Assembly (NCBI RefSeq): GCF_900119165.1
Contig: NZ_FPJG01000006.1
Location: 2,480,001 to 2,544,000, forward strand
Length of the DNA stretch: 64,000 bases
Direction: 5' to 3'
Origin: Amycolatopsis australiensis
GTDB lineage: Bacteria > Actinomycetota > Actinomycetes > Mycobacteriales > Pseudonocardiaceae
Below the pieces are notes generated by a model. It had not been told where the DNA came from, searched no databases, and worked only from the letters and a program-made list of their open reading frames with translations. Of the stretch, positions 23,919 to 32,898 are shown in pieces. Both the position numbers and the translations under genes were made by a program. Position 1 is the stretch's first letter, and every line of letters begins with the position of its first letter.

Positions 23919-24721
23919 GAGAGCGGGTAAGGGACATGGGTCGGTTGGCCGGCAAGGTGGCGGTCGTCTTCGGCGGCGCGCGGGGCATCGGCCTCGCCAC
24001 GGTGAAGGAGTTCATCGCCGAAGGCGCGACGGTGTTCGCTTCCGACATCCGCGAGCCCGCCGAGGAAATACCCGGCTACCGCCACGAGCTGGTGGACGCC
24101 ACCGACGAGGACGCCGTCGCCGCGTTCGTCGACGGCGTCGTCGCCGAAGCCGGGCGCATCGACGTGCTGTTCAACAACGTCGGCACCCACCTCGGCAAGC
24201 CGCTCGTCGACACCACACTGGCCGAGTTCGACCAGATCTTCGCGCTCAACGTGCGCGCCGCCTTCCTCGGTACCCGCGCCGTGCTGCCGCACATGATCGC
24301 CCGGAACAGCGGCAGCATCATCACCACGTCCTCCAACGGCGGCGTGATGGGCCGCCCCGGCGACCCGGTCTACAACGCCACCAAGCACGCGCTGGTCGGG
24401 CTGACGAAGTCGATCGCCGTCGCGCACGCGCACCAGGGCATTCGCGCCAACACCGTGAACCCCGGCGCGATCGACACCGACATGCTGCGCGCGACCTTGA
24501 ACTCACCGGAGGAGTTCGAAACGAAGCAGCACCAGCTCGTCGCGAGCACGCCCGCCGCGCGCGTCGGCGAGGCGTGGGAGGTCGCGAAGGCCGTGGTGTT
24601 CCTGGCGAGCGACGAATCGCGGTTCGTCAACGGCGTCGCGCTGCCGATCGACGGCGCGAAGGCCGCGGGCGCGATGCCGGGCAACCGGTACAGCCTCGAT
24701 TTCGAGCTCGGCGTCAGGTAG
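23915..24721 (+). CDS. Short-chain dehydrogenase/reductase
   Basis: Classical SDR of about 268 residues. The cofactor motif is VFGGARGIGLAT, the core motif NNVGTHLG, and the catalytic Ser-Tyr-Lys are in TTSSNGG and VYNATKHAL. The ATG overlaps the stop of the ThDP gene (ATGA); an ATG seven codons later has a weak ribosome site and matches the usual family start. It probably oxidises or reduces the product of the ThDP enzyme. Confidence 0.85.
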   Translation: MRERVRDMGRLAGKVAVVFGGARGIGLATVKEFIAEGATVFASDIREPAEEIPGYRHELVDATDEDAVAAFVDGVVAEAGRIDVLFNNVGTHLGKPLVDTTLAEFDQIFALNVRAAFLGTRAVLPHMIARNSGSIITTSSNGGVMGRPGDPVYNATKHALVGLTKSIAVAHAHQGIRANTVNPGAIDTDMLRATLNSPEEFETKQHQLVASTPAARVGEAWEVAKAVVFLASDESRFVNGVALPIDGAKAAGAMPGNRYSLDFELGVR

Positions 24722-24725
24722 CGCC

Positions 24726-25403
24726 TTGTCCGTCGACGCCTCGGGGCTTTCCGGCGAACGGCACCAGCTGGAGCGCAGCGGCACCGCCGAACGCGTCGCC
24801 GCGATCCTGCGCCAGTACATCACCGACGGCGTCTTCGCCCCCGGCGAACGGCTGTCCGAGCCGGTGATCAGCGCGGCGCTCGGCGTCTCGCGCAACACGC
24901 TGCGCGAGTCGTTCCAGCTGCTGGCCCACGAACGGCTGGCCGTGCACGAGCTGAACCGCGGCGTGTTCGTGCGCCAGGTGACCGCGGCGGACATCGAAGA
25001 CCTCTACGTCGTCCGCCGCGCCACCGAATGCGGTGCCCTGCGGCGGGCCGCGGAACTGTCCACTGTGGACCTGTCGGCTGTGGAGCGGGCACTGCGTGAC
25101 GGGCGGGCGGCGGCGGAGACCGGCGACTGGCCGGCCGTCGGGACCGCGAGCATCCACTTCCACCAGGCGCTGGCCGACCTGGCGGGCAGCGAGCGCATCT
25201 CGGCGACGATGCGCCAGGTGCTCGCCGAAACGCGGTTGTTCTTCGTGCTGGCCGAGGACACGCGCGAGTTCTACGAGCCGTTCCTGGACTGCCACGAGCG
25301 GATCCTGGCCTGCCTGCGCCGCGGCCGCTTCGCCGCCGCGGAGGCCGCGCTGGACCGCTACCTCCGCGACGCCGAAGCCCGCCTGCTCGACCTCAGCAGC
25401 TGA
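24726..25403 (+). CDS. GntR-family (FCD) regulator of the ThDP-SDR operon
   Basis: A 225-residue regulator with a winged helix (RVAAILRQYITDGVFAPGE, then SRNTLRESFQLLAHE) and an FCD ligand domain (YVVRRATECGALRRAA, HFHQALADLAG, CHERILACLRRGRFAAAEAA). A TTG start is used. It lies 4 nt after the SDR stop, so it is co-expressed. It most likely binds the 25-bp palindrome ahead of the operon. The last 11 bp overlap the converging GH27 gene. Confidence 0.85.
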   Translation: MSVDASGLSGERHQLERSGTAERVAAILRQYITDGVFAPGERLSEPVISAALGVSRNTLRESFQLLAHERLAVHELNRGVFVRQVTAADIEDLYVVRRATECGALRRAAELSTVDLSAVERALRDGRAAAETGDWPAVGTASIHFHQALADLAGSERISATMRQVLAETRLFFVLAEDTREFYEPFLDCHERILACLRRGRFAAAEAALDRYLRDAEARLLDLSS

Positions 25404-27309
25404 CGTTCGGGGCGATCCAGTCGGCGTACTCGCCCGCCGAACCGTCGCCGCCGTCGTCGACCGCGATGGCCAGCTGCTGGACGCCGGCGACCGGGACCGT
25501 CAGCTTCTGCGCCTTCGCGCCCCGGCCGACGACGCCCGTGGCGAACAGCTCGCGGCCGTCGCCCAGCACCCGGAAGGCCACGGTGGCCTGTGGGCTCGCC
25601 GCGTCGTCGACGCCGTACTGCGTCGTGAACGACTTGCACGCCCCGCCGAGGTACAGCCGGATCACCGACGGCGCGTGCACGCCGATCCCGCTGTTCGGCG
25701 CGTACCCGGTCCCGCCGATCGACATCCGCGCGCCGTTGGCGACGCTGCCGCGTTCCACCGGGCCGAGCCCGTTCTCCGAATACGGCCACGGCCGCGTGTC
25801 CAGGTACGTCGTGCCGGTTCCGGGCGCGGTCACCAGCGGGCTCTCGGCCGAACCCGCCGCGGTGCGGGCTCCGGCCTCCGTGGTGTAGGTGCCGGCCGCC
25901 GTGAGCAGCACTTTGGCCGCCGGTGCCGTCGCCGGGCGCAGCGTGATCTCCTGCGTCACCGTGCTGCCCGGCGAGACGCGGGGGACGTCGATCTGCGCGG
26001 GCCCGTCGAGCTGCCACCCGGCCGGCGCCGTGATCGCGTAGCGCGCGTCGGTGACCGGGGTGTCGCCGTCGTTCGTCAGGGTCACCGTGCCGGTGACCGG
26101 CTGTCCCGCCAGGAACCCTTCGGGCAGCTGCACGCCCAGCGTCACCAGCGGTTCGGCCGGCGACGGCTGCCCCGGCCACACGCGCAGGAAGACCCCGGAC
26201 AGCGCGGGTACCGACGCCCGCAACGTCCCGGTGCTGGTCAGCTCGGCGCCCGTCCACAGGTTGCGGACGCGGTAGGCCGGCGCGGCCGCGATGCCGGATT
26301 CCGCGAGGTCGAAGGGGATCGTCCGGGCGTACGCGCCGCGGTTGAGCAGCAGCACCGCGACCGAGCCGTCGGACATCGGCTTCGCCCAGATCTCGCCTTC
26401 GCTGAGGTCGCGGACCTTGCGGCCCGGCGTGCCCGACCAGTCCTGGTCGACGGCGATGACCTCGGCGTTGCCCATCGTGTCGGCCGGGAAGGTCTCGTTC
26501 ACGAACAGCGGCGCGTTCATCAGCGCCCACAGCGAGAACTGCGCCTGCCGCGTCGCCGCTGTCTGGTAGCCGAACTGGAGCAGGCCCGGATCGCTCCAGC
26601 CGCCCGGCCCGGTGTGCCCGGCGAGCGGGATCTGGCTGTCCAGCACCGTGTTCGTGACGAAGAAGTTGTCGTCGAGCCACGGGTTGACCTGCCAGGTGTG
26701 CGCGCCGGCCGCCGGCGCCCACTCCCACTGGCGGTGGTTCGAGATCAGGTCGAGCGCGGCCAGGACGATCGGCCGTCCCGTGCGCGTGAGCGCGTCGCTC
26801 ATCTTCTTGACGGCGTCGCCCGCGCCGGTCTCGCCGCCGCAGGTGTCGTATTCGAGGTAGTCGACGCCCCAGCCGGCGAACGTCTGCGCGTCGACGTCTT
26901 CGCGATCGCGTGACCCGGGCATGAAACTGCCGCAGACGACCGTGCCGGTGCCGCTGTGCAGGCCGAACTTCAGCCCGTTGCCGTGCGCGTAGGCGATCAG
27001 GCCCGGCAGGTCCGGGAACTTCGCCGCGTCCGGCTGCAACGTCCCGTCCGCGGCGCGGGTCTTCGCCGCCCAGCAGTTACCGATGTTGACGTAGCGGTAG
27101 CCCGCGTCGCGCAGCCCGCTGGTGACCAGCATGTCGATCGCGGCGCGGACCTTCGCGTCGTCGATCCGCGGGCACTGGTTCCAGCCACGGGACCAGGAGA
27201 TCCCCATCGGCGGAGTCGCGGCGACGACCGGTTCGGCGGCCGCGGCGGGCGCGACGACCGCGGCCGTGAGGCCGAGCAAGCTGAGCAGCAGGACGCAGAA
27301 CCGGCGCAT
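25393..27309 (-). CDS. Secreted GH27 alpha-galactosidase-like protein with NPCBM domain
   Basis: A 638-residue exported protein: signal peptide about 1-25 (ending VAPAAAA), GH27 barrel (ATPPMGISWSRGWNQCP through GPGGWSDPGLLQFGY), a beta-sandwich C-terminal domain, a NEW3-like domain (LVTLGVQLPEGFLAGQPVTG) and a terminal NPCBM-type sugar-binding domain (YAPNSGIGVHAPSVIRLYLGG). The nucleophile Asp is present in YLEYDTC. Where the decayed neighbour has WRTTGDISD, carrying the Arg and acid/base Asp of GH27, this protein has WQVNPWLDD, so both residues differ in a gap-free alignment. It may be a divergent or inactive galactosidase. Confidence 0.85.
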   Translation of the reverse strand: MRRFCVLLLSLLGLTAAVVAPAAAAEPVVAATPPMGISWSRGWNQCPRIDDAKVRAAIDMLVTSGLRDAGYRYVNIGNCWAAKTRAADGTLQPDAAKFPDLPGLIAYAHGNGLKFGLHSGTGTVVCGSFMPGSRDREDVDAQTFAGWGVDYLEYDTCGGETGAGDAVKKMSDALTRTGRPIVLAALDLISNHRQWEWAPAAGAHTWQVNPWLDDNFFVTNTVLDSQIPLAGHTGPGGWSDPGLLQFGYQTAATRQAQFSLWALMNAPLFVNETFPADTMGNAEVIAVDQDWSGTPGRKVRDLSEGEIWAKPMSDGSVAVLLLNRGAYARTIPFDLAESGIAAAPAYRVRNLWTGAELTSTGTLRASVPALSGVFLRVWPGQPSPAEPLVTLGVQLPEGFLAGQPVTGTVTLTNDGDTPVTDARYAITAPAGWQLDGPAQIDVPRVSPGSTVTQEITLRPATAPAAKVLLTAAGTYTTEAGARTAAGSAESPLVTAPGTGTTYLDTRPWPYSENGLGPVERGSVANGARMSIGGTGYAPNSGIGVHAPSVIRLYLGGACKSFTTQYGVDDAASPQATVAFRVLGDGRELFATGVVGRGAKAQKLTVPVAGVQQLAIAVDDGGDGSAGEYADWIAPNVSC

Positions 27310-27437
27310 GAGTCCCTCCCCGGGGCCGCCGTGGGCAAGAGCCCCAGGCTGCCGCTCGGGCAAAACCGGCATCAGGGCAGAAATGCCGCCCCCGGACGAG
27401 TGGCCGGGGACGGCCGGTGGTGCGTGAATTCCCGTAT

Positions 27438-28846
27438 TCAGCAGGTGATCGTGGCGTTCGCCCGGTCGGCGCGGTCGGAGTCGGTGCCGTCGCCGCCGTC
27501 GGTGACGACCAGGTCGAGCACCCGCACGCCGCCGAGGTCCGCGGTCAGCTGCCGGGCGAGCAGGCCTGCGGTCATGACGCCGGTACCGGCCAGCTCCTTG
27601 CCGTCGCCGAGCACCTGGAACGCGACGCGCCGAACGCCGTGCAGGCACCGCCGAGGTAGAACCGGACGCGGGACGGCGCGTGCACGCCGAGGCCGTCGTC
27701 GTAGCCGACACCGCCGATGGTGATCCGGTGCCCGTCCCCGGCCTTGGACTCGCCGTTGCTCGTGCCGCCTTCGACCGGGCCGTAGCCGTTCTCCGCGGAC
27801 AGCCACCCCGCCTTCGAAAGCGGCGTCACGGCGGGAGCGGGCGGCGACACGATCGGCGCGCCGCCGTCGGCGGTTAACGAGCGTTCACCCCAGACTGCCG
27901 TCCGGTAGGTCGCCGTCGCGGTCAGGACCGCGCGGTCGCCGGCGGGCGAAACCGGCTGCACGGTCCAGGAGCGCTGCCGCGACCGACCCGGCGGCACGAC
28001 GGGCACGACGGCGTCGGGACGGCCGTCGAGCTGCCGGCCGGCCCGGCCCGGTCAACGCGACCCACGCGCCTCCGGCAGCCGCAGTTCGGCCGCCGTCGCG
28101 GACATCGGCGCCGCGGTGAGGCCGCGGTCGAAGAGCGCGACCGCGGCCGAGCCGTCCGACATCGGCTTGGTCCAGACCTCGGTGTCGCCGTCGTCGCGCG
28201 GCTTGTAGCCCTGCTTGCCCGCCCAGTCCTGGTCGAGCGCGATGATTTCCTCGTTGGCCAGGATCTGCTTCGTGGTGCCGGTCATCGAACGCAGGTCGTT
28301 GCCGGCGAGCAGCGGCGCGTTCACCAGCGCCCACAACGCGAAGTGCGCCTGGTACCCGGTGGTCGTCATCTTGCCGTTGCCGGCTTCCAGCATGTCCGGG
28401 TCGTTCCAGCCGCCCGGGCCGGAACAGCCGGCGAGCGGGACCTGCTTGTCCAGGATCCCGGTCATGCTGCTCCAGCTGTCGCTGATGTCGCCGGTGGTAC
28501 GCCACACCTGGGCGCCGGCGTCTTCGCCCCACAGCCACGGCTGGTTCTGGCCCCACTCGCACAGCGTGTAGAGGATCGGGCGGCCGGACTTCTTGAGCGC
28601 TTCGCCCATCTTGGTGTAGCGCTCGATCGCCGGGCGGCTCTGGTTGTTGCAGTTTCGTACTTGAGGTAGTCGACACCCCAGTCCGCGAACGTCCGCGCGG
28701 CGACGTCCTCGTGGTCGAGTGCGCCGGGCATGGTTTCTGGCGGGTCAGCGTTGTTCCAGCTGTTCCAGCGGATCGGCCTGTGCGGCTACGAGAGACGCGA
28801 TCGCGGCGGCCACGACGGCGGCCGCGAGTCCGACAAGAAGACGCAT
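27438..28846 (-). pseudogene. Decayed GH27 alpha-galactosidase paralogue
   Basis: Remnants lie in order on the minus strand. A signal peptide (MRLLVGLAAAVV...) ends at a stop near 28745, and the first part of the barrel (about 100 residues) is missing. YLKYE follows, with a one-base deletion near 28653 exactly at the nucleophile codon (GA-AAC-TGC instead of GAN-AAC-TGC). The frame then reads [20 protein letters not shown] through KPMSDGSAAVALFDRG. The end of the catalytic C-terminal sandwich is lost, with a stop at 28052-28054. Next come NEW3 and NPCBM segments, and a last frameshift near 27630 before VAFQVLGDGKELAGTG. Four independent lesions rule out a functional enzyme. Confidence 0.85.
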
Positions 28847-28971
28847 GGTCCCTCCAGGAGTGCGCAACTCTGCACAAACTCACCCGACCACAAACCTCCC
28901 GAGACATCGGATGTCTGCGGCCGTTAGGAGGAACACCTTGCGAAACCCCGGCCGGTGGGAGAGAAAGGGCC

Positions 28972-30177
28972 GTGACCTCGATGCCTGCTGACCGCGCCGG
29001 ATTCCGCCCGTTGGACGGGATCAAGGTCGTCGACCTCTCCCGTATCCTCGCCGGCCCGTACTGCACCCAGTACCTCGGCGAGATGGGTGCCGACGTGGTG
29101 AAGGTCGAGCCGCCGGGGCACGGTGACGACACCCGTGGCTGGGGGCCGCCGTTCGTCGGTGAGAGCCGCGAGGCCGTGTACTACCTCGCCGCGAACCGGA
29201 ACAAGCGCGGGATCGTGCTCGACCTCAAAAGCGACCGTGGACAGGAAGCCCTCCGACGTCTGGTGGCCGACGCGGACGTGCTCGTCGAGAACTTCCGGCC
29301 GGGGACGCTCGAGAAGTGGGGGCTCGGGTACGCGTCGCTGGCCGAGCTGAACCCGCGGCTGATCCACGTGTCGATCACCGGGTTCGGGCAGACCGGGCCC
29401 TACCGCGACCGCGCGGGCTACGACCTGGTCGCCCAGGCCCTCGGCGGCGTGATGTCGCTGACCGGCGAGCCCGACGGCGCGCCGGCGAAGGTCGGGCTGC
29501 CCGTCGCGGACCTGAACGCGGGGACGTGGGCGATCATCGCCGTGCTGATGGCGCTGCAGGCGCGGCACACGACCGGCCGCGGCCAGTACCTCGACGTGTC
29601 TCTTCTGGACAGTCAGCTGGCCTGGCACGTCTACGCCGCGGGCGCGTACTTCTACGACGCGCCGCGGCCGCGCCGGATGGGCTCGGCGCACCCGAGCATC
29701 GTCCCGTACCAGGCCTACCACGTCGCGGACGGCTGGCTGATCATCGCCGTGGGCAGCGAAAAGCTGTGGCACGCGTTCTGCGGCGTGCTGGAGCTGGACA
29801 TCGCCACGGACCCGCGGTTCGCGTCGAACGCGCTGCGGGCCGCCCACCGCGACGAGCTGAACGCGGTGCTCGAACCGGTGCTGCGGACGCGCCCGGCGGC
29901 GGAGTGGATGACATCCTTCGACGCGGCGGGCATCCCGGCGGCGCCGATCAACGAGATCGACGACGTCTACGCGGACCCGTGGACGGCCGCGCGCGAGCAG
30001 GTGGTGCGGCTGCCGCACCCGACGGTGGGAACGTACGTCGGGACGGGCTTCCCGGTGAAGGCGTCCGGCACTCCCGCGCGGCCGACGTCGGCGCCGCCGA
30101 CCCTCGGCCAGCACACCGCGGAAGTCCTCGCCGAGCTGGGGTACTCGCCGGAGGAGATCGCGGAGTTCCTGGACTGA
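28972..30177 (+). CDS. Family III (CaiB/BaiF) CoA-transferase
   Basis: A 401-residue CoA-transferase. N-terminal signature DLSRILAGPYCTQYLGEMGADVVKVE (region near residue 20), the FGQTGPYRDRAGYDLVAQ block, and the catalytic Asp in LPVADLNAGTWAI, which forms the acyl-anhydride. It moves CoA between organic acids. The GTG is preceded by GGAGAG; an ATG three codons later is also possible. Upstream, AGGAGG at 28926 precedes a 17-codon TTG frame overlapping this start, which could be a leader peptide. Confidence 0.9.
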   Translation: MTSMPADRAGFRPLDGIKVVDLSRILAGPYCTQYLGEMGADVVKVEPPGHGDDTRGWGPPFVGESREAVYYLAANRNKRGIVLDLKSDRGQEALRRLVADADVLVENFRPGTLEKWGLGYASLAELNPRLIHVSITGFGQTGPYRDRAGYDLVAQALGGVMSLTGEPDGAPAKVGLPVADLNAGTWAIIAVLMALQARHTTGRGQYLDVSLLDSQLAWHVYAAGAYFYDAPRPRRMGSAHPSIVPYQAYHVADGWLIIAVGSEKLWHAFCGVLELDIATDPRFASNALRAAHRDELNAVLEPVLRTRPAAEWMTSFDAAGIPAAPINEIDDVYADPWTAAREQVVRLPHPTVGTYVGTGFPVKASGTPARPTSAPPTLGQHTAEVLAELGYSPEEIAEFLD

Positions 30178-30270
30178 CTGTCCAGGCCGGTGTCCCGGAC
30201 TGTGCACGATGGAGTGTTCGCGTCCGCCGCCGCGCCCTGGTAGGGATGGGGGCGGGACTGAGGAGGACCG

Positions 30271-31539
30271 ATGTCAGCACAGCACGCCCTTTGGCACCCG
30301 TTCGCCGACATGGGGGCGGTCGACGGCGACCGGATGGTCATCACGCGCGGCGAGGGCTCCTACGTCTGGGACGACGCGGGCCGCCGGTACTTCGACGCGA
30401 CGGCGTCGCTCTGGTACGCGAACTTCGGCCACGGACGGCCCGAGATCACCGCAGCCGTCACGAGGCAGCTCCAGACGCTCGACTCGTACAACCTGTTCGG
30501 CTACAACGCCAACCAGCCGGCGATCGAGCTGGCGGACCGCGTCGCCGAGCTGGCGCCGACACCGGGGTCGAAGGTGTTCTTCGGCTCGGGCGGCGGCGAC
30601 GTCATCGACACGGCGGTCAAGCTCGCGCGGGCGTACTTCGCCCAGACCGGGCGGCCGGAGAAGGTGCACGTGATCGGCCGGGCGCAGGGCTACCACGGCA
30701 CGCACGGCTTCGGTACGGCCGTCGGCGGCATCCCGGCCAACGCGGCGGGCGTGGGACCGCAGCCACCGGAGTTCTCGCACGTGCCGTACGACAGCGCGGC
30801 GGCGCTGGAGGCGGAGATCGCCCGGGTGGGCGCGTCGCGGGTGGCGGCGTTCTTCTGCGAACCCGTGATCGGCGCGGGCGGGGTGCTGCTGCCGCCGGAG
30901 GGTTACCTCGAGGAGGTGGCGGCGATCTGCCGCCGTCACGAGGTGCTGTTCGTGGCGGACTGCGTGATCGCCGCGTGGGGCCGGCTCGGGACGTGGTTCG
31001 GCATCGACCGCTGGGCGGTGGAGCCGGACCTGATCACGACGGCCAAGGGCATCACCGGCGGCACGATCCCGCTGGGCGCGCTGATCGTGGCCCCGAAGGT
31101 GGCGGAGCCGTTCTTCACGGGGAAGCCGGGAGCCCCGGTCTTCCGCCACGGCGCGACGTACGCGGGTCACCCGGTGGCGTGCGCCGCGGGCCTGGCGACA
31201 CTGGACATCTACGAGCGCGACGGCCTGATCCCCCGCGGCCGCGAGCTGGAGAAACCTCTGGCGGACGCGGTGTCGGGAGTGGTGGAACACCCGCTGGTGG
31301 CCGAGGTCCGCGCGGGCCTGGGCTTCCTCGCGGCGGTGGAGCTGACACCGGAGGTGCTGGACGCGGACCCGGGAGCGCCGGTGAAGCTGCAGCGGGCATG
31401 CCGGGACGAAGGGGTGATCGTGCGGAACCTGGGCCGCGGGGTCGCGGTTTCGCCGCCGCTGATCGCGGAGGAGGCCGAGCTGGACCTGCTGGCATCGGCA
31501 CTGCCGCGAGCGCTGGACCGCCTGGCGGCTTCACGCTGA
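30271..31539 (+). CDS. Class III omega-aminotransferase
   Basis: PLP aminotransferase of 422 residues. The PLP lysine lies in TTAKGITGGTIPLGA, and the phosphate-binding loop in FFGSGGGDVIDTAVKLA. The usual DE-V block is altered to VADCVIAAWGRLG: the PLP-contacting Asp is kept, but the following Glu is Cys. Ribosome site GAGGAGG lies 5 nt before the ATG. It sits downstream of a CoA-transferase on the same strand and may share its pathway. Substrate unknown. Confidence 0.9.
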   Translation: MSAQHALWHPFADMGAVDGDRMVITRGEGSYVWDDAGRRYFDATASLWYANFGHGRPEITAAVTRQLQTLDSYNLFGYNANQPAIELADRVAELAPTPGSKVFFGSGGGDVIDTAVKLARAYFAQTGRPEKVHVIGRAQGYHGTHGFGTAVGGIPANAAGVGPQPPEFSHVPYDSAAALEAEIARVGASRVAAFFCEPVIGAGGVLLPPEGYLEEVAAICRRHEVLFVADCVIAAWGRLGTWFGIDRWAVEPDLITTAKGITGGTIPLGALIVAPKVAEPFFTGKPGAPVFRHGATYAGHPVACAAGLATLDIYERDGLIPRGRELEKPLADAVSGVVEHPLVAEVRAGLGFLAAVELTPEVLDADPGAPVKLQRACRDEGVIVRNLGRGVAVSPPLIAEEAELDLLASALPRALDRLAASR

Positions 31540-31556
31540 GCCGCGGCCGATGCCGG

Positions 31557-31599
31557 GAACGGCTCTTTCCTGTCCTCCGACGGCAGGAAAGAGCCGTTC
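31557..31599. terminator. Bidirectional 16-bp hairpin
   Basis: GAACGGCTCTTTCCTG and its exact complement CAGGAAAGAGCCGTTC flank an 11-nt loop between the converging aminotransferase and VOC genes. The long perfect stem without a U-tract suits a two-way terminator, and its AT-containing core is unlike the local composition. Confidence 0.8.
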
Positions 31600-31627
31600 G
31601 CCACGAGCGAACCGGCCGGGCGCGGCC

Positions 31628-32065
31628 TCAGGAGATGCAGAACTCGTTGCCCTCCGGGTCGGCCATCGTCACCCAGCTGTGCGGACCCTGCCGCCCGCGC
31701 CACAGGAACTTCGCCCCGCGCGCGGTCAGCTTCTCCATCGTCGCCTCGACGTTGTCCGCCCCCACCCACACGTCGATGTGCAGGCGGTTCTTCACCGTCT
31801 TCGGCTCCGGGACCTCCTGGAACAGGATGCGCCGGGGCGGGCCGTCGGGCGGCGAGTCCGGGTGGCGGATCGCCGCTCCCGTGCGCCAGACCAGCTTGCC
31901 CCGGTAGGTCCGCGTCTCCTCCTCCTTCGCGTATCCCTTCGCGACCATCTCGCGGACGAAGTCCTCGTCCGTCGGCTCCACCGGCCAGCCGAGCGTCTCC
32001 GCCCACCAGCCGGCCAGCTCGTGCGGGTCCGCCGTGTCCACCACTACCTGGAAGTCATGCGCCAT
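31628..32065 (-). CDS. VOC (glyoxalase/bleomycin-resistance-fold) protein
   Basis: A 145-residue protein with two beta-alpha-beta-beta-beta modules: FQVVVDTADPHELAGWWAETLGW and, near residue 95, NRLHIDVWVGADNVEATMEKL, ending in TMADPEGNEFCIS. Family members are metal-dependent lyases, isomerases or dioxygenases, or drug-binding proteins; here it is the glyoxalase-like domain subtype. Its first 22 nt overlap the end of the 65-residue gene upstream, so it may be part of that SOS-type transcript. Confidence 0.85.
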   Translation of the reverse strand: MAHDFQVVVDTADPHELAGWWAETLGWPVEPTDEDFVREMVAKGYAKEEETRTYRGKLVWRTGAAIRHPDSPPDGPPRRILFQEVPEPKTVKNRLHIDVWVGADNVEATMEKLTARGAKFLWRGRQGPHSWVTMADPEGNEFCIS

Positions 32066-32241
32066 ACCGGCACGTTAACGACCGAGTCCGACATTTTCCG
32101 GAGCGCCGGATCCTCGGGCACGACCGTGAACCGCCACTTGTCCACGCCGCCGCCCATGATCTCCGCGTAGCGGCGGGCGCCGTCGGCGTTGGCGAACCGG
32201 ACCTGCTGGCCGTTCGTCAGGTGGGTGATCTTGACCGCCAT
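32044..32241 (-). CDS. 65-residue protein of unknown function behind a LexA box
   Basis: A short gene with an excellent ribosome site (GGGAGG, 5 nt before ATG). The product starts MAVKITHLTNGQQVRFANAD and contains ARRYAEIMGGG and KWRFTVVPED. It is soluble, basic and probably beta-rich. I do not recognise the family. It overlaps the VOC gene start by 22 nt. A LexA-type box lies 65-80 nt upstream of the start codon, so expression after DNA damage is likely, though this is not shown. Confidence 0.65.
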   Translation of the reverse strand: MAVKITHLTNGQQVRFANADGARRYAEIMGGGVDKWRFTVVPEDPALRKMSDSVVNVPVWRMTSR

Positions 32242-32305
32242 GGCAACCTCCCGAAGTCTGTGGGCCGGCCCGCGGAGCTTCCCCCTCCGGGACCGGCGAG
32301 CACAG

Positions 32306-32321
32306 TAGAACACATGTTCGA
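32306..32321 (-). promoter_or_regulatory. LexA (SOS) box
   Basis: On the minus strand TCGAACATGTGTTCTA matches the actinobacterial SOS consensus TCGAAC-N4-GTTCGA at all but one position of the two half-sites. It overlaps a possible -10 TACTGT, the geometry of a repressed promoter, and points to the 65-residue gene. Confidence 0.65.
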
Positions 32322-32363
32322 CTGCCAGCGCCAGTCGATCCCCCGCACAGGGGAAGTGCCAGC

Positions 32364-32867
32364 TCAGAGCGGCCGGATCAGCGCCACGCGCGGCCAGGCG
32401 CCGAGGCCGCGGGCCGCCTCGGCGCGGCGGATCGCCCGCAGTCCGTCGCCCAGCTCGGCGTCCGCCATGACCCGGAACCCCAGCCGCTGGTAGTACGGCG
32501 CGTTCCACGGCACCGCGGCGAACGTCGTGAGCGTCAATGCCGGCAGCCCGCGGGCCCGCGCCCACGCCGCCAGCGTCTCGATCAGCGCGCGGCCCAGCCC
32601 GCGCCGCGCGTGGCCGGGCCGGACCGAGACCTGGTCGATGTGCGCGTGCCCGTCGACGACCGCCGCGAGCAGGTACGCCACCGGCCGGTCGCCTTCGTCG
32701 ACGCTCACCCACGCGCGGCCGTCCGCCTGGTACCCCGCCAGCTCCGCCACCGACCCCGGGTCGTCGTCGGCGATCGCGGCCATGCCGACGTCCCGGAAGC
32801 GGCTGCCCGCCTCGCGTTCGACGTCGATCAGCGCGGGCAGGTCGCCGGGACGCGCGAGCCGGATCAC
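32364..32867 (-). CDS. GNAT-family N-acetyltransferase
   Basis: A 167-residue GCN5-type acetyltransferase. Acetyl-CoA-binding motif A is visible as VSVRPGHARRGLGRALIETLAAW, preceded by the beta-strand GHAHIDQ, and motif B-like PYYQRLGF. It transfers acetyl from acetyl-CoA to an unknown amine. The GTG (MIRLARPGD) follows AGGA by 6 nt. It ends 43 nt short of the LexA box region of the next gene. Confidence 0.85.
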   Translation of the reverse strand: MIRLARPGDLPALIDVEREAGSRFRDVGMAAIADDDPGSVAELAGYQADGRAWVSVDEGDRPVAYLLAAVVDGHAHIDQVSVRPGHARRGLGRALIETLAAWARARGLPALTLTTFAAVPWNAPYYQRLGFRVMADAELGDGLRAIRRAEAARGLGAWPRVALIRPL

Positions 32868-32898
32868 CCGCGTATTCCTACCCGCCCGCGCGGGATTT

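Noticed and set aside
27390..27409. Terminator hairpin CCCCGG-N8-CCGGGG between the GH27 genes
   Set aside because: The stem is only 6 bp with no T-tract; such repeats arise often by chance at this GC content.
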